DNA of 64,000 nucleotides from Solen grandis (Eukaryota > Mollusca > Bivalvia > Adapedonta > Solenidae), in contig CM037783.1 in NCBI GenBank assembly GCA_021229015.1, forward strand, positions 23,502,052 to 23,566,051. The letters run 5' to 3'. The position numbers and the translations under genes are program-made. Below are positions 34,201-43,049 of the stretch, piece after piece; the first letter of the stretch is position 1, and each line of letters begins with the position of its first letter. The notes beneath the pieces were generated by a model, which worked only from the letters and a program-made list of their open reading frames with translations, did not search any database and was not told where the DNA came from.

Positions 34201-35330
34201 AAAATTGCACATACATGATAATAAGTGTATGTTTTGATTACAGTTTGAACTATTTCATAATTTCATTCAACTTATTCAGTAAAAATACTTTCCACCAAGC
34301 AATGTATTGTATCTTGACCATGATTTACTCTCATAACATTATATAAAGCAGAAAATATGTCGACTAATTGAAAATGTGAAGTTGTTAACAAATGGTACCA
34401 TTCTTGTAGGTTTCTGATTGGCACTCAGCATATATATACAGTTTAATCTCGTGACTGGTTGGCCCAGTGTCAGGATAATGTGACTGGGTGTGGTATCAAG
34501 CCACATGTCTGCAGCGTGATACTGCAGTGTAGCAGCACCACACCTGTATAAATGAGACATAGTCTCCAAATGATTGAAATATTGTTGTTTCTTACACAAA
34601 CATTGCCACTGCTGTTATTCAGGGAGGGATGTGTGCAGTGTACCTGTCCCAGGAAGACAAGGTCATCAACGTGGCCTGTGAGCACCTGGAGCCTGTCCTA
34701 CCCGAGAAAAATGACCGCGTGAGTATGATACAATATAATGATATCAAGACATACATACTGTATCTTTTTCTTTGCTAATATGATTTTCTGGAGAATTATT
34801 GGGTTTTATGAGGGATTTCTGTCATGACACATTGAGTCTTCTAATTCTGGCATCAACATCAGACCCACATAGCTACCATGAGTGATTGACTTTGAATGCT
34901 TTAAATAATTCAGTGTGCTGTCTTTTAGGCAGCTTTTTTGTAGCTTTTTAGAGTCCTAAATTTCTGAGTCAAGTGCAAAACCTGTGTGTTCTAGATTCAT
35001 AAGAAATAAAAACTAAAAAATTAGCATTTACTTAATCACTTTAAAAATCATGAGTGAAAAACAGGGAATCTTAAAATCAACCTGCTACTAATGTAGAAAA
35101 GGCTCCAAAATGATTAAAATAAAATATCAGTGGGATGTTAGAACTAAAGCTAACAAACTCTTGAGCAAAGCCTGTTTTATGTTACACAGGCTAAAGTGAT
35201 CTTGGGAGAGGAGCGAGAGTCAACGGGAAGTTTGCTAAGTATTGACGGTGGGGAAGGAGTGATTAAGCTGGAGAGCAGTGGAGACATCAAGATGTTGCCC
35301 ATCCGATACCTGTGTAAGATGCCCAGCTAG
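15170..35330 (+). CDS. SUPT5H: SPT5, DSIF elongation factor large subunit (22 visible exons)
   Basis: SPT5 pairs with SPT4 to form DSIF, which binds RNA polymerase II, supports promoter-proximal pausing and, after CDK9 (P-TEFb) phosphorylation, drives elongation. The joined exons give 3,093 coding bases, 1030 residues, in one unbroken frame to TAG at 35328-35330; vertebrate SPT5 is about 1,090. Domains in order (approximate residues of the visible protein): acidic, basic-patched N-terminus with RGFILDEAE (1-170); NGN domain (176-265); KOW1 (274-305); KOW2 and KOW3 (420-505); KOW4 (535-567); KOW5 (595-645); KOW6 (695-740); CTR1 of [16 protein letters not shown] repeats (752-823); serine/proline-rich CTR2 (835-915); last KOW (940-1025). 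Missing: the start codon and the first few dozen residues. Exon 1 starts in phase 0 after a normal AG, so an upstream exon is expected; none was found. Unusual: three minisatellites seeded at splice sites. Confidence 0.97.
15730..15811 (+). CDS. SUPT5H: SPT5 exon 2
   Basis: Starts in phase 0 after CCAG, ends in phase 1 before GTAAGT. Encodes the acidic stretch followed by [11 protein letters not shown], a conserved SPT5 N-terminal marker. Confidence 0.92.
16380..16985 (+). repeat. Truncated copy of the AGCTCACC-family internal repeat
   Basis: Three to four units of the same kind as the internal repeat of the next element (CTAGAGCTAAGATATTTGG, then ACCAAGTTTGTTTAAATCATG, then CCAGGGGTCACTTGATTTTA) without the 5' terminus. 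Lies in intron 2, immediately before a full copy. Confidence 0.7.
16988..18189 (+). mobile_element. AGCTCACC element, copy 1 (HINE-like)
   Basis: Starts AGCTCACCTGAGCAC, which folds back on GTGCTCATGGTGAGCT 18 bp on. It ends CTCAGGTGAGCGATCCAGG, then the hairpin GGGCCATCATGGCCC and TCTTGTTT. Between them are tandem units of about 165 bp (marker CGCACCAGGGGTCACTTG). No transposase is present; the 62-residue minus ORF at its start is only the shared terminus. Short terminal repeats, an internal tandem array and a 3' hairpin resemble Helentron-associated elements (HINEs). It lies in intron 2 of SPT5. Confidence 0.7.
18366..18728 (+). repeat. Tandem array of the exon 3 splice acceptor
   Basis: Nine copies of a 40-42 bp unit (ATTGATAATTTAATGTGACT followed by TTGCTCATTCAG and AGGTG). 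Each includes the 3' splice site and the first five or six bases of exon 3; the ninth copy is the exon 3 acceptor itself. Eight complete acceptor-like sites therefore precede the real one. One copy has CAGTGG in place of CAGAGG. Confidence 0.92.
18729..18867 (+). CDS. SUPT5H: SPT5 exon 3, flanked by splice-site repeats
   Basis: Phase 1 in, phase 2 out, donor GTAGGT. Encodes an acidic run, then [10 protein letters not shown] and the helix [14 protein letters not shown]. The acceptor is the last of nine tandem copies of the same sequence, and the exon end starts another array downstream. Confidence 0.92.
18850..19130 (+). repeat. Tandem array of the exon 3 splice donor
   Basis: The last bases of exon 3 plus the donor (AATGAACTTATGAA|GTAGGTCA) recur downstream with a period of 53-60 bp. 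In the second, third and fourth copies the GT of the donor has become AT (AAATAGGTCA); in the last, at about 19090-19105, the GT is intact (ACTTATGAAGTAGGTCAC). Confidence 0.85.
19367..19498 (+). CDS. SUPT5H: SPT5 exon 4
   Basis: Phase 2 at both ends, acceptor TTACAG, donor GTAAGT. Encodes [12 protein letters not shown] and [10 protein letters not shown], the conserved lead-in to the NGN domain. Confidence 0.95.
19863..19962 (+). CDS. SUPT5H: SPT5 exon 5, NGN domain start
   Basis: Encodes [19 protein letters not shown] and MRKFIAYQF, the first half of the NGN domain that contacts SPT4 and the polymerase clamp. Ends in phase 0 at GTAAGG. Confidence 0.96.
20058..20340 (+). repeat. tRNA-derived SINE copy (family b), intron 5
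   Basis: The best-preserved copy here: CCCAGTGGACGAGTGGTTAG (A box), TTGGTTTGATCCC (B box), CTTCCTTGGTGCTGAGCAT, CAGGACTGGTTTTCCTGGTG, then the paired GGTTGTGGAATCATGCCATA and GGCGTGATACTGCAGTGTGG halves and a TAGACATAGTCCCCAAA tail. Confidence 0.85.
20781..20915 (+). CDS. SUPT5H: SPT5 exon 6, NGN domain end
   Basis: Encodes [20 protein letters not shown] and [16 protein letters not shown]. The donor is ATG|GTGTGT; choosing it keeps the residue count around SQMMVPIKEM equal to that of other SPT5 proteins. Confidence 0.92.
21429..21644 (+). CDS. SUPT5H: SPT5 exon 7, KOW1
   Basis: 72 codons, phase 0 at both ends. Encodes [14 protein letters not shown], then [20 protein letters not shown] (KOW1) and the [19 protein letters not shown] linker. 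Confidence 0.97.
22104..22168 (+). CDS. SUPT5H: SPT5 exon 8
   Basis: Short exon, phase 0 in, phase 2 out at GTAAGT. Encodes a lysine/arginine-rich patch and QKLFSVDEI. Confidence 0.93.
22243..22267. repeat. Poly-A tract, intron 8
   Basis: 25 consecutive A. Confidence 0.95.
22488..22735 (+). repeat. tRNA-derived SINE copy (family c), intron 8
   Basis: GGCCTCCGTAGCCAAGAGGG (A-box region) and GTGAGTTCGAATCACAG (B box) are followed by TTCATGTGAGGAAGCCTTCG, CGGGGTCTTCCTCCACC and the tail TGACTGAAATATTGTCAAAG with ACGGTAAACTCAA. A second copy lies at 62895-63110. Confidence 0.85.
22922..23027 (+). CDS. SUPT5H: SPT5 exon 9
   Basis: Acceptor CCACAG, donor GTAAGT, ends in phase 0. Encodes [20 protein letters not shown] and [14 protein letters not shown], a highly conserved block. 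Confidence 0.96.
23767..23842 (+). CDS. SUPT5H: SPT5 exon 10
   Basis: Encodes [18 protein letters not shown] and PESVNID, ending in phase 1. The donor (A|GTATCC) is the weakest call in the gene: it is chosen because it restores frame with exon 11 and the expected length. Read-through would hit TAG within three codons. Confidence 0.8.
23916..24633 (+). mobile_element. hAT-like deletion derivative, intron 10
   Basis: The ends are inverted: CAGGGCTGTAAAAAT at the left, ATTTTACACCCCTG less one A at the right (24619-24633); CAGGG..TGTAAA is the hAT style of terminus. Inside, the ORF at 24223-24534 carries [14 protein letters not shown] followed by a KIVLLCFRK stretch, resembling the N-terminal TTF/BED-type DNA-binding region of some hAT transposases (W..xFPWL motif). 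No catalytic domain follows, so it cannot move by itself. The expected 8-bp target duplication is not evident (TCTTGTTA against TAGTTATC). Confidence 0.55.
25153..25463 (+). CDS. SUPT5H: SPT5 exon 11, KOW2 and KOW3
   Basis: The largest exon (311 bp). Encodes KOW2 ([20 protein letters not shown]), [23 protein letters not shown]3 ([20 protein letters not shown]) and LFSDLTMHE, ending in phase 0 at GTATTT. Confidence 0.97.
25816..25913 (+). CDS. SUPT5H: SPT5 exon 12
   Basis: Encodes [20 protein letters not shown] and the start of KOW4 (FGDLVHI); phase 0 in, phase 2 out at GTAAGT. Confidence 0.96.
26085..26262 (+). repeat. tRNA-derived SINE-like copy (family a), intron 12
   Basis: Same order of blocks as 1070-1260: TTGGTTCAAACCCTG, ATTTTTCATGGCTTTCC, ATAGTATAAGTTGTAAGAAC, then CCAATTGACATGAAATAAAT. 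Confidence 0.6.
26419..26488 (+). CDS. SUPT5H: SPT5 exon 13, KOW4
   Basis: Encodes [20 protein letters not shown], finishing KOW4. Its end, AAG|GTCAGT, is the first copy of the tandem array that follows. Confidence 0.95.
26487..26920 (+). repeat. Tandem array of the exon 13 splice donor
   Basis: About twenty units of roughly 20 bp (GTCAGTATCTAGGGTACAAG) start exactly at the exon 13 donor AAG|GTCAGT. Most keep the intact AAG|GTCAGT sequence; later units degrade. Confidence 0.9.
27293..27418 (+). CDS. SUPT5H: SPT5 exon 14
   Basis: Encodes [20 protein letters not shown] and [13 protein letters not shown] (start of KOW5). Phase 0 at both ends, donor GTACGT. Confidence 0.96.
27679..27807 (+). 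CDS. SUPT5H: SPT5 exon 15, KOW5
   Basis: Encodes [16 protein letters not shown] and [16 protein letters not shown], completing KOW5. Phase 0 at both ends. Confidence 0.97.
28041..28215 (+). CDS. SUPT5H: SPT5 exon 16, glycine-rich linker and KOW6 start
   Basis: Encodes [17 protein letters not shown], a glycine/arginine run, then [15 protein letters not shown]. Ends in phase 1 at GTAAGT. The GC content is higher than that of other exons. Confidence 0.95.
28246..28365 (+). repeat. SINE fragment (family b head), intron 16
   Basis: CTCAGTGGGTGAGTGGCCAG and TTAGGTTTGATGCCAGGC correspond to the A and B boxes of family b; the tail is shortened to TACTGAAATTTTGTCA. Confidence 0.6.
28975..29080 (+). 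CDS. SUPT5H: SPT5 exon 17, KOW6
   Basis: Encodes [20 protein letters not shown] and [14 protein letters not shown]. Phase 1 in, phase 2 out; donor GTACGT. A 3.4-kb intron packed with repeats follows. Confidence 0.96.
29430..32191 (+). mobile_element. AGCTCACC element, copy 4, with nested MITE
   Basis: Starts AGCTCACCTGAGCAAAGCTC and ends TCAAGTGAGCGACCAAGG, hairpin GGGCCATCTTGGCCC, TCTTGTT. The internal tandem unit (about 160 bp; GTTATGCCCCTTTTAATATT, ACTTTGTTTACACTCTAGCA, GAGCAATCATCTTCAAACTT) differs from that of copies 1 and 2 although the ends are the same, so it is a separate subfamily. A 1.3-kb MITE (29632-30943) interrupts its first unit. Lies in intron 17. Confidence 0.75.
29632..30943. 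mobile_element. 1.3-kb TA-flanked MITE with AAACG arrays
   Basis: Perfect 29-bp terminal inverted repeats (CAGACCGTAATCCGTTCAAG plus TACACCAAA) bounded by TA on both sides (29630-29631, 30944-30945). Both subterminal regions hold many AAACG motifs, mostly in the same direction on this strand (ACGCAAACGATAAACGCAAA type). Near the right end GCGTTTATCGTTT and AAACGATAAACGC form a hairpin (30823-30856). The 0.9-kb middle shows no coding sequence. It is a non-autonomous DNA transposon; the TA target suggests the Tc1/mariner group but does not prove it. Confidence 0.85.
32507..32737 (+). CDS. SUPT5H: SPT5 exon 18, CTR1 repeats
   Basis: Encodes the whole C-terminal repeat region: [20 protein letters not shown] and further G-S-[RQ]-T-P units, then [12 protein letters not shown]. 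The Thr-Pro sites are the known type of CDK9 (P-TEFb) target in this family. Confidence 0.97.
33225..33367 (+). CDS. SUPT5H: SPT5 exon 19, CTR2 first part
   Basis: Encodes an acidic lead ([10 protein letters not shown]) and a serine/proline-rich stretch with [19 protein letters not shown]. Acceptor TTACAG; an alternative AG four bases on would break the frame. Ends in phase 1 at GTAGGG. Confidence 0.93.
33781..34025 (+). CDS. SUPT5H: SPT5 exon 20, CTR2 second part
   Basis: Encodes [20 protein letters not shown], a second [10 protein letters not shown], then [15 protein letters not shown] and GVIRGLT leading into the last KOW. Ends in phase 0 at GTAAGG. Confidence 0.95.
34410..34590 (+). repeat. 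SINE fragment (family b tail), intron 20
   Basis: Has GGCACTCAGCATATAT, GACTGGTTGGCCCAGTGTCA, GACTGGGTGTGGTATCAAGC and GCAGCGTGATACTGCAGTG followed by GACATAGTCTCCAAATGA; the tRNA-like head is missing. Confidence 0.8.
34623..34718 (+). CDS. SUPT5H: SPT5 exon 21, last KOW
   Basis: Encodes [20 protein letters not shown] and [12 protein letters not shown]; phase 0 at both ends, donor GTGAGT. Confidence 0.96.
35190..35330 (+). CDS. SUPT5H: SPT5 exon 22 and stop codon
   Basis: Encodes [20 protein letters not shown] and [12 protein letters not shown], ending at TAG 35328-35330. The last residues are the conserved SPT5 C-terminus. Confidence 0.97.
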   Translation, partial: AKVILGEERESTGSLLSIDGGEGVIKLESSGDIKMLPIRYLCKMPS

Positions 35331-37180
35331 TCCCCACCTCCGTGCCTTGAATCTTGAAGAGATTGTGTTGGCACCCTGCTGCAACGTCTCACCTGGGATT
35401 CCTGGATTTAAAGAACAGTTCACAGTTAAATGAAAATCTTAGGAAAGAATTTTTTTTTTTTTCAATCTGAATATTTATTTGGTTTATGATAAATCCTATG
35501 ATTAATTCATTTTGTATATGCAGATACTGGAGCATGCTTCTTTTCATAGAAAAGGGTTTTCAGCTTCTTATTCATGAAGGTAAAGAATTTTAAAATTTCG
35601 TTTAGTGTAAAATGTAAAACCTCAAATTGAGTAAAATCTCAAACAGAGATGTTAAGTGTAGGCCTCTGATTTTCTTGCTTCCAGCATGTGTGAGGTTTAT
35701 TCTCCAAGTATACACAGTAGTGGGTGAGACTGTCCATGGCTTTAACAGGTATACAGTGACTGTTCCATTGTAAATATTCATACACATGCATGGTCCTGTG
35801 TGGACAGGAAAAAAACTGCTTTCAGTTCATACTGAAAAAGGGACTTGCGTTAACTTTTATCAGGTGATGCAGTAGATTTTTGGTGAGAACTTGCTTGATC
35901 TTAAAGTATTGGATCATGAGTCACAAACTTTTCATCAAGAATGTGAAGCTATAAGACCTTGTTACAACATATAGTTATAAAACACTGAAAAAATGTTAAA
36001 ACACATTTTATTGTTCTTCCCTTGCTATTTGGTTTAATTTTAATTTAAGTTATTTTTACTTTTAACATCTGGAAAGATGAATATACTTCTGTTTGAATTG
36101 AAAAAAAGCAGTATATAATTTTATACGCATATTAATGCATAGGTACAGTGCCGTTAGGTCAGGAAGTTACAAGATGATGTTAGAACTACACCAGTGATGC
36201 TTCTTTCAAAGCAGATTACATGTGCTTTTATATTTAATACTTTGGAAATGCTTAGTGTGTATTTTTGATTGACTGTTAGGTATTTAATCAGAAACAGAGA
36301 GCCATGTTTTTCATGGGAATTAAACATTTCAGGGTTTTACCTGACATACAGAATTGTCCAATATGACCCTTAAATCTAAATTACCCCATTTTTTTTTCAA
36401 ATTGTGTCTCCCAATACAACAAAGGGTCACGTAATGCTCCCACACCCCCATTTGAATGAGAGAAAACTTTATATAAGTTAACACTATAGATCAGTTTTGT
36501 TGGCAAGATGTGCTCTCCTGCAAATTAAGTTTTTTTTTATTTTTTCTTCTGCCTGTATATTTCAGAATCATTAATTTGTTAGAAATTTTGCACATGTGCA
36601 GAACAGGTTTCATTTTTTTCATTGTTTAAATTTTTTTTTAATTTTGTCAATCATTGTTCAGAATGAATGTAAAGAGTAGCAGATAAAGTTAGCTGAGTGT
36701 GCTTAAATGAGTTAAAAAGGACTATTCCCAATAAGGTAATCCATCCGTCACTAAATTATAATCATGGTTCTTAAAATGCTTCAAAAGACTTCAGTGCAGA
36801 TGCAAGCATCCATCGAGTTGGAGTTAAAGGCTTTTTTTTCTCTAAGTTTATAAAGGCTTGCATTTACACAATCACCTGAAGGACCATGATCAGAATTTAA
36901 TGATGGATAGATTTCTATAATATTTCTGTAATATATTTTGGGAATTCTAGAGCCAAATATGAAAATGGTTGTTCAATGGGGACTATTTGATAACACACTT
37001 TTTTTTTGATACATTAGTTTTGTTTCGATATCTAGAATTCTGACAATATAGTTTCCCAAAAATGCAGCACTAAGAATCAATACTTACATTATCATTTCTT
37101 TACGAATGTATATTAACCCATTACACCATGAATGCTCGTGTACAAATATGACCCAATAAAATTGATTCATTGACCTTAAA
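35331..37180 (+). other. Probable SPT5 3' untranslated region
   Basis: AT-rich, free of recognised repeats. The first AATAAA after the stop is at 37155-37160, suggesting cleavage shortly after. An ATTAAA variant near 36315 could give a shorter form. Confidence 0.45.
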
Positions 37181-37699
37181 TTGGTATATACAACATAGGG
37201 TTTTTTCTCAGTCATGCAGATTGTAGAATCTTAGCTACAGTATTGTACAATCAAACAGTGGAGACCCTGGTCAGACAGCTCTATCCAGGAGCTCTGTTTA
37301 CCAAGGCATTAAAGGACGTCTCTGAAGTTATTGTTATTTTTCCAAGTTCTTGATCTGTAAAGTTTTAAATTCAATTGAAAGTTCTCAGAGTGCTGTTGTA
37401 TTCTGAATCTCTTTAATTATGGCAGCGTTGATGTAAAAGGTACAAGCAGGTTGAAGGAAAAATGTGTATCATATATGAGAATTCAATTCAAGCAAATGTC
37501 TATATTGTGAATGTGTTTGTGTTTTGGTCACGATGCATACTATGTACATTGTCTACCATTAAAAAATGAGAATTTTTTATGTTCTTGTTTTGTTATATTT
37601 TGTATGATTGGTAACCATTTGCAGTTGTTTGCAAAGACATTAAAGATAATATGTGGCCTGGTATATTCCCATGTGCTTTGCCTTCAGTGTCATAAGAGT

Positions 37700-37790
37700 T
37701 GATCTAGAACTGGTTAGCACGGTGTCATGGTAATATGACAATGTGTGGTATGCACAGTGAGGTAGCTCAGTATGTTTTGGCATTACACAT
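37700..37790 (+). repeat. Degenerate SINE tail (family b)
   Basis: AGAACTGGTTAGCACGGTGTCA and CAATGTGTGGTATGCACAGTG follow the order of the family b tail with many changes. Confidence 0.4.
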
Positions 37791-37793
37791 TGG

Positions 37794-38376
37794 TTAAGGT
37801 TTTGTGTGTAAGTTACTATCATGAATATATCGTCGTAAGCAGCTATTCTTATTTAAAACTTTACAAAGGTCTTAAGAGGCATCAAACAAACAAGTTAAGA
37901 TAACTCTTTTGACCAAATTTAATGCAAATTGTGGCCCTTTATGGATTTAAAACTATTGGTTTAAGTTTTGCATGCAACATAATATCATGCTTATAGCTAA
38001 GCAGTCAGCTATGGGATCGACTTGAAACCTCATATAAGTGTTCAGGGGAATCAGACCATCAAGTTACATAACTCTTGACTGAATTCATTGCAAATAATGA
38101 CCCCTTTTTATCATTTAAATATTAGTTATGGTTATGGTTGCAACTTAATTTGGTTAAGCTAAAGTTTTGCATTCAATTGCTAGGATGCAAACATATTATT
38201 ATGCAATATGCTTACTGATTTAATAGTTTTCTATGGTCTTCAGTGGCATCAAACAAGTAAGATAACTTTTGTAAACACAAATTATGTCCCTTTTTGGACT
38301 AACACTACTTGAGCTAATAAGGGGCTAGTATATAAAGTCGAGCGCTGTCTGTAAGACAGCTGGTATTTTTGTGCAT
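37794..38376 (+). mobile_element. AGCTCGAC-family element, 5'-truncated copy
   Basis: GGTTAAGGTTTTGTGTGTAA, repeated AAACAAACAAGTTAAGATAA-type units and the end GTCGAGCGCTGTCTG, hairpin arm AGACAGC, match the family of 43826-45374. The start is missing. Confidence 0.65.
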
Positions 38377-39204
38377 TTGGCGTCCAAAGAGACAAATTAA
38401 AACGTCTTATAAGTGATCTCTTGGCATGTGGAAGTCAGTCGTGTGTTCCGAGACCCAATGTTTGAGTTTGAATGCCCGCTCCCCCACTCCCTGGTGGGGG
38501 TACAATGATCAGTATATTTTGAAGATAAATTCTGCAGACAATATGCACAATGATGGGGTTTGCAGAATCTAGATAGAAAAAGGAATATTAAAATTTTCAG
38601 TCGGACATTCTCTAAAGTGTCTTCAATATCGAAATCCCTTTGTTTATATATGTTTTCTTCAAATTCTAAATAACCTTAACTATAAAACATGATTTTTTTT
38701 TCAAATTCATTTGGTTGACTTTCCATTTATTCAGTCAAGTATATTATCTTGAATTTAAGTATTTCATACTTTTTCAATAATATCACATTTTTCTCATAAG
38801 TAAAACATTGGTTTTATACCGCCGCTTTAAAGGGATAGGGTCTAAAATGAGTCGCGCTCGTCTCGTACACTCACATTAATAATAATACATGAAAACATAG
38901 TAGGATTTGGGGTTATTCATCACTTAAAGTGATCATTTTTGTTATAATCGACGCAATACATACCTATGTTTATTATTTTCAATAAAAAAAAGATATCTGC
39001 GTTTCTTCAAACAATAAATTTAGAAGTGGGTTGATGAAAACAAAATACAACGAATGTAACTATCAAATTGGACTTCATATAGTTTGTTCTTTTTCTATAA
39101 CGTCTGCAAAATTTCCTTCCCTGCCAAGACCCGATTTCCATATGGTCTACAAAATACGCTGTGTCCATAACAAAGTCGTTTAAACGCACGCGGTATATTT
39201 CTGT
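38377..39204. other. Intergenic stretch, no gene seen
   Basis: AT-rich sequence; no exon or known repeat recognised. Confidence 0.5.
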
Positions 39205-39325
39205 TTGTCACTCGGCATATAAGTAGTTCCGGGGCTGGTTTCCAGTGATTTTGTGTTGTATCGTGTCCGCTGTCTACAGTGTTATATGAAAAGGAGAATT
39301 AGTCTCCAATGACTGAACTTCTGTC
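39205..39325 (+). repeat. SINE tail fragment (family b)
   Basis: CACTCGGCATATAAGTAGTT, GGGGCTGGTTTCCAGTG and TTAGTCTCCAATGACTGAAC match parts of the family b tail. Confidence 0.5.
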
Positions 39326-39928
39326 AATGGAACGTAATTTTTCATTTCTGTTATTTGAACATGTGTTGGACTTGCATTCCCTTGAACGTGACAAGAGCTA
39401 TCTATTTGCAGTAAAAGTGCTATATTTGTTTTTGTCTGTCAAGACATTGTTTCGGAGGGGTCGTTATTATCCCCTATACAGAGGGCGTGCGTCTACAATT
39501 TTCCTGGTTTGATTTTCTCTACTGACAATAACAGCCGTTGTTTTTTGACGTATATTGATCTATCTTGTCGTGCTGATTTAATCATCAACTGGCCGTTTCT
39601 GGTATATTTATAAAGATCATTACTGATTGATTTCCTGATTGTTACAGATTGATTAATTGATAATTAGTGGTTTATTTTACAGATCATTACCCTCAAACGC
39701 AGTTGAGAGTGAGGAAATTTAAGTATATATTTTACGCCCATGGGGAAACGTATTTTTAAAAGAAATCGCTCTCGACAGTAATATGTAGAGGAAGTAACCT
39801 CCAGCGGGGAGTGCATAATTAAAGCTAACACTGCGTGGATTAAATCAGGTTTAAATAACTAAACATATATAGTTTAACTGAAATATTCCGAGTTGCAAAT
39901 GTTTTGACCACCCCCGCCCCTGACCCCT

Positions 39929-40152
39929 TAACCTTTTCCCTCATATAGACACATTTTGAGGCACTCAATAGGTACCACATAAAGCCTGATCTGCAGAAAA
40001 CCACAGTTAAACCTTACCAAATTTAATTACAAAATCCTCATTTCCAGACCACTGAGGAGCAGCGAACAGCATAAAACCTGATCAGCCTGCGAGTTACTCG
40101 CAGGCTGATCTGGTTTTATGTTGTTCGCATAGGTCTTTTCATGGTTTCCTCT
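39929..40152. mobile_element. Foldback element, copy 4 of 5, right end lost
   Basis: Starts TAACCTTTTCCCTCATATAG and holds the full hairpin, but stops at CATGGTTTCCTCT without the terminal ATGAGGGAAAGGGTTA. Confidence 0.85.
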
Positions 40153-40478
40153 CAGTTTACTGTATACAATTAACGTCATACATGTATTTGAGGCCAAGTA
40201 AAATGTAGGAAAACTAAATTCCTTGAGAATAACACGTTTTGTTCAGTAAATGTGTGTTCCCCCAGTTGAGGTTGTTTGTAGAGGGCCCCCTTCTTAATCA
40301 GAATGAAGAATGCTGGAAGCTTTGGGCTTCTAATGAAACTCCGTGTTCCAAAGCGTCCCATGTTCTGGGGAAAACATCAGAAACATCCTGCAAAGCTCTG
40401 ACAGATGAACCTCGGCTGATGACAGCAGAATACTGCATTTAAACATCGCTGCTCTTTAGTTTAAATTTATACCTTTTT

Positions 40479-42022
40479 AGCTCACCTGAGCACAACGTGC
40501 TCATGGTGAGCTATTGTGATCGCCTTTTGTCCGTCGTCCGTCGTCCGTGCGTGCGTGCGTCCGTCGTCAACAATTTGCTTTAAACAACATCTCCTCATGA
40601 ACCGCTGAAGGGATTTTGACCAAACTTCACAGGAATCATCCTTATGATGCCCTCTATCAAAGTTGTACAAATTATTCAGATTGGTTAAAAAAGTAGGTCA
40701 CAGGAGCTAAAAATAGATTTTAAAAATGCAAACTTTGAAAATCTTCTTCTGCAAAACTGCAAGGCCTAGAGCTTAGATATTTGGTATGTAGCATCATCTT
40801 ATGGGCCATTACCAAGATTGTACAAATCATAGCCCTACGATGATAAATGACCCCGCACCAGGGGTCACTTGTTTTACATAGAGTTATATAGGAAAATCTT
40901 TAAAAATCTTCTTCTATGAATCCATTAGGCCTAGAGTTAGATATTTGGTATGAGCATCTTCTTATGGTTAATTACCAAGATTGTACAAATCATAGCCCTA
41001 TGGTGATAAATGACCCCGCACCAGGGGTCACTTGTTTTACATAGAGTTATATAGGAAAATCTTTAAAATCTTCTTCTATGAATCCATAAGGCCTAGAGAT
41101 TAGATATTTGGTATGAAGCATCATCTTATGGTTCATTACCAAGATTGTACAAATCATGCCCTATGGTGATAAATGCCCCCGCACCAGGGGTCACTTGTTT
41201 TACATAGATTTATATAGGAAAAACTTTAAAAATCTTCTTCTATGAATCCATTAGGCCTAGAGCTTAGATATTTGGTATGTAGCATCATCTTATGGTTCAT
41301 TACCAAGATTGTTCAAATCATAGCCCTATGGTGATAAATGACCCCGCACCAGGGGTCACTTGTTTTACATAGAGTTATATAGGAAAATGTTTAAAAATCT
41401 TCTTCTATGAATCCATTAGGCCTAGAGCTTAGATATTTGGTATGTAGCATCATCTTATGGTTCATTACCAAGATTGTACAAATCATAGCCCTATGGTGAT
41501 AAATGACCCCGCACCAGGGGTCACTTGTTTTACATAGAGTTATATAGGAAAATCTTTAAAAATCTTCTTCTATGAATCCATAAGGCCTAGAGTTAGATAT
41601 TTGGATGAAGCATCATCTTATGGTTTATTACAAGATTGTACAAATCATGACCCTATGGTGATAAATGCCCCCGCACCAGGGGTCACTTGTTTAACATAGA
41701 GTTATATAGGAAAATCTTTAAAAATCTTCTTCTATGAATCCATTAGGCCTAGAGCTTAGATATTTGGAATGTAGCATCATCTAATGGTTCATTATCAAGA
41801 TTTTCAAAATGGTGGCCCTTTGGAGATAAATGATCCCGCACTAAGTCTTCTCCTCTGAAACCATAAGGCCCAATGCTTATATATTTGGTGTGTAGTATTG
41901 TCAGGGCTAAAATGTTTAAGATTGAGTTATATCAGAATTCTTGTCTGTTTAAAAACCTTGTAATCAGTTGTAGCAATGGTACTCAGGTGAGCGATCCAGG
42001 GCCATCATGGCCCTCTTGTTTA
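40479..42022 (+). mobile_element. AGCTCACC element, copy 2 (HINE-like)
   Basis: The same element as 16988-18189, in the same direction. The first several hundred bases are almost identical (including the same 62-residue minus-strand frame), and the 3' ends also match. This copy has more internal units (about seven of roughly 165 bp), so the two differ by gain or loss of tandem units. The flank is T-rich (CCTTTTT before, TTTAAGA after). Confidence 0.75.
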
Positions 42023-42112
42023 AGATTCAATACGAAGATTTTCAATTAATGATGAGAAAAAATCTTTTCGGGAAAAACGCAAAAAGTAGCTCTAATAGGT
42101 ACTCATCTACTT

Positions 42113-43049
42113 AGCTCACCAGAGCACAACGTGCTTAAGGTGAACTATTAGGATCACCCTACGTCCGTTGTCGTGCGTTGTCAACAATTTGCTTTAAACG
42201 ACATCTCTGAAACCGCTGGATAGAAATAGATGAAACTTGGCATGAATGATCCTTGGGTGACCCTCCACAAAAATTGCTAAAAAAAACTTTATCCATGCAG
42301 AACTCAGGTTGCCATGCAACCAACCCATTTTTTTCTTTAAAAACTTCAAAAATCATCTCTTAAACCAATGGTCAGAATTTAATATCCTTCGGCAAAAACG
42401 GTCACCTCATAGTGCTCTACCATAATTGCTAAAATAAAGTTGGTCCCTTAAAAATGGGATATTTAGGGGGTTGCCTAGTTTCATTTTATATATTAACGTT
42501 ATTTAGAAAATTTCATTTTTTTCTTCTTTGAAGTCAATGGCCAGAATTTAATTTCAGTTAGAATAAATGGTCACCTCATGGCTGTCTACCAAATTGCTAA
42601 ATTAAAGTTGATCCCTTGAAAAATGAGGTCCCTATGGGGTTGCTTAGTTTCCTTATGTTTTATATAGAAAATTTCAAAATCTTCATCTATGAAGCCAGTG
42701 GCCAGAATTCAATTTCATTTAGCACAAATGGTCATTTCATGGCTGTCTACCATAATTGCTAAATGAAGTTGATCCCTTAAAAATGAGACCACTGTAGGAA
42801 AGGCTAGTTTCCTTATATATTCCATACAGAAAATTTCATAATTCTTGTATGTAAGCAACGGTTAAAATTTAATTTCTCTTGGTACAAATGGTCACCTCAT
42901 GACTGTCTACCATAATTTCAAAAATAATGTTGATCCCCTGAAAAAGAAGGCTTTCACATGAATGACTGGTTGCTGCAGGAGGTAAACATGTAAGCGTATG
43001 TACAATGTACTCTGGTGAGCGATCTAGGGCCATATGGCTCTCTTGTTTT
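42113..43049 (+). mobile_element. AGCTCACC element, copy 3 (diverged)
   Basis: Starts AGCTCACCAGAGCACAACGT and ends CTCTGGTGAGCGATCTAGGG, CCATATGG, CTCTCTTGTTTT. The internal units (GGTCACCTCATGGCTGTCTA, TTGCTAAATTAAAGTTGATC) form a third sequence type inside the same kind of ends. It begins 90 bp after copy 2 finishes. Confidence 0.65.
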
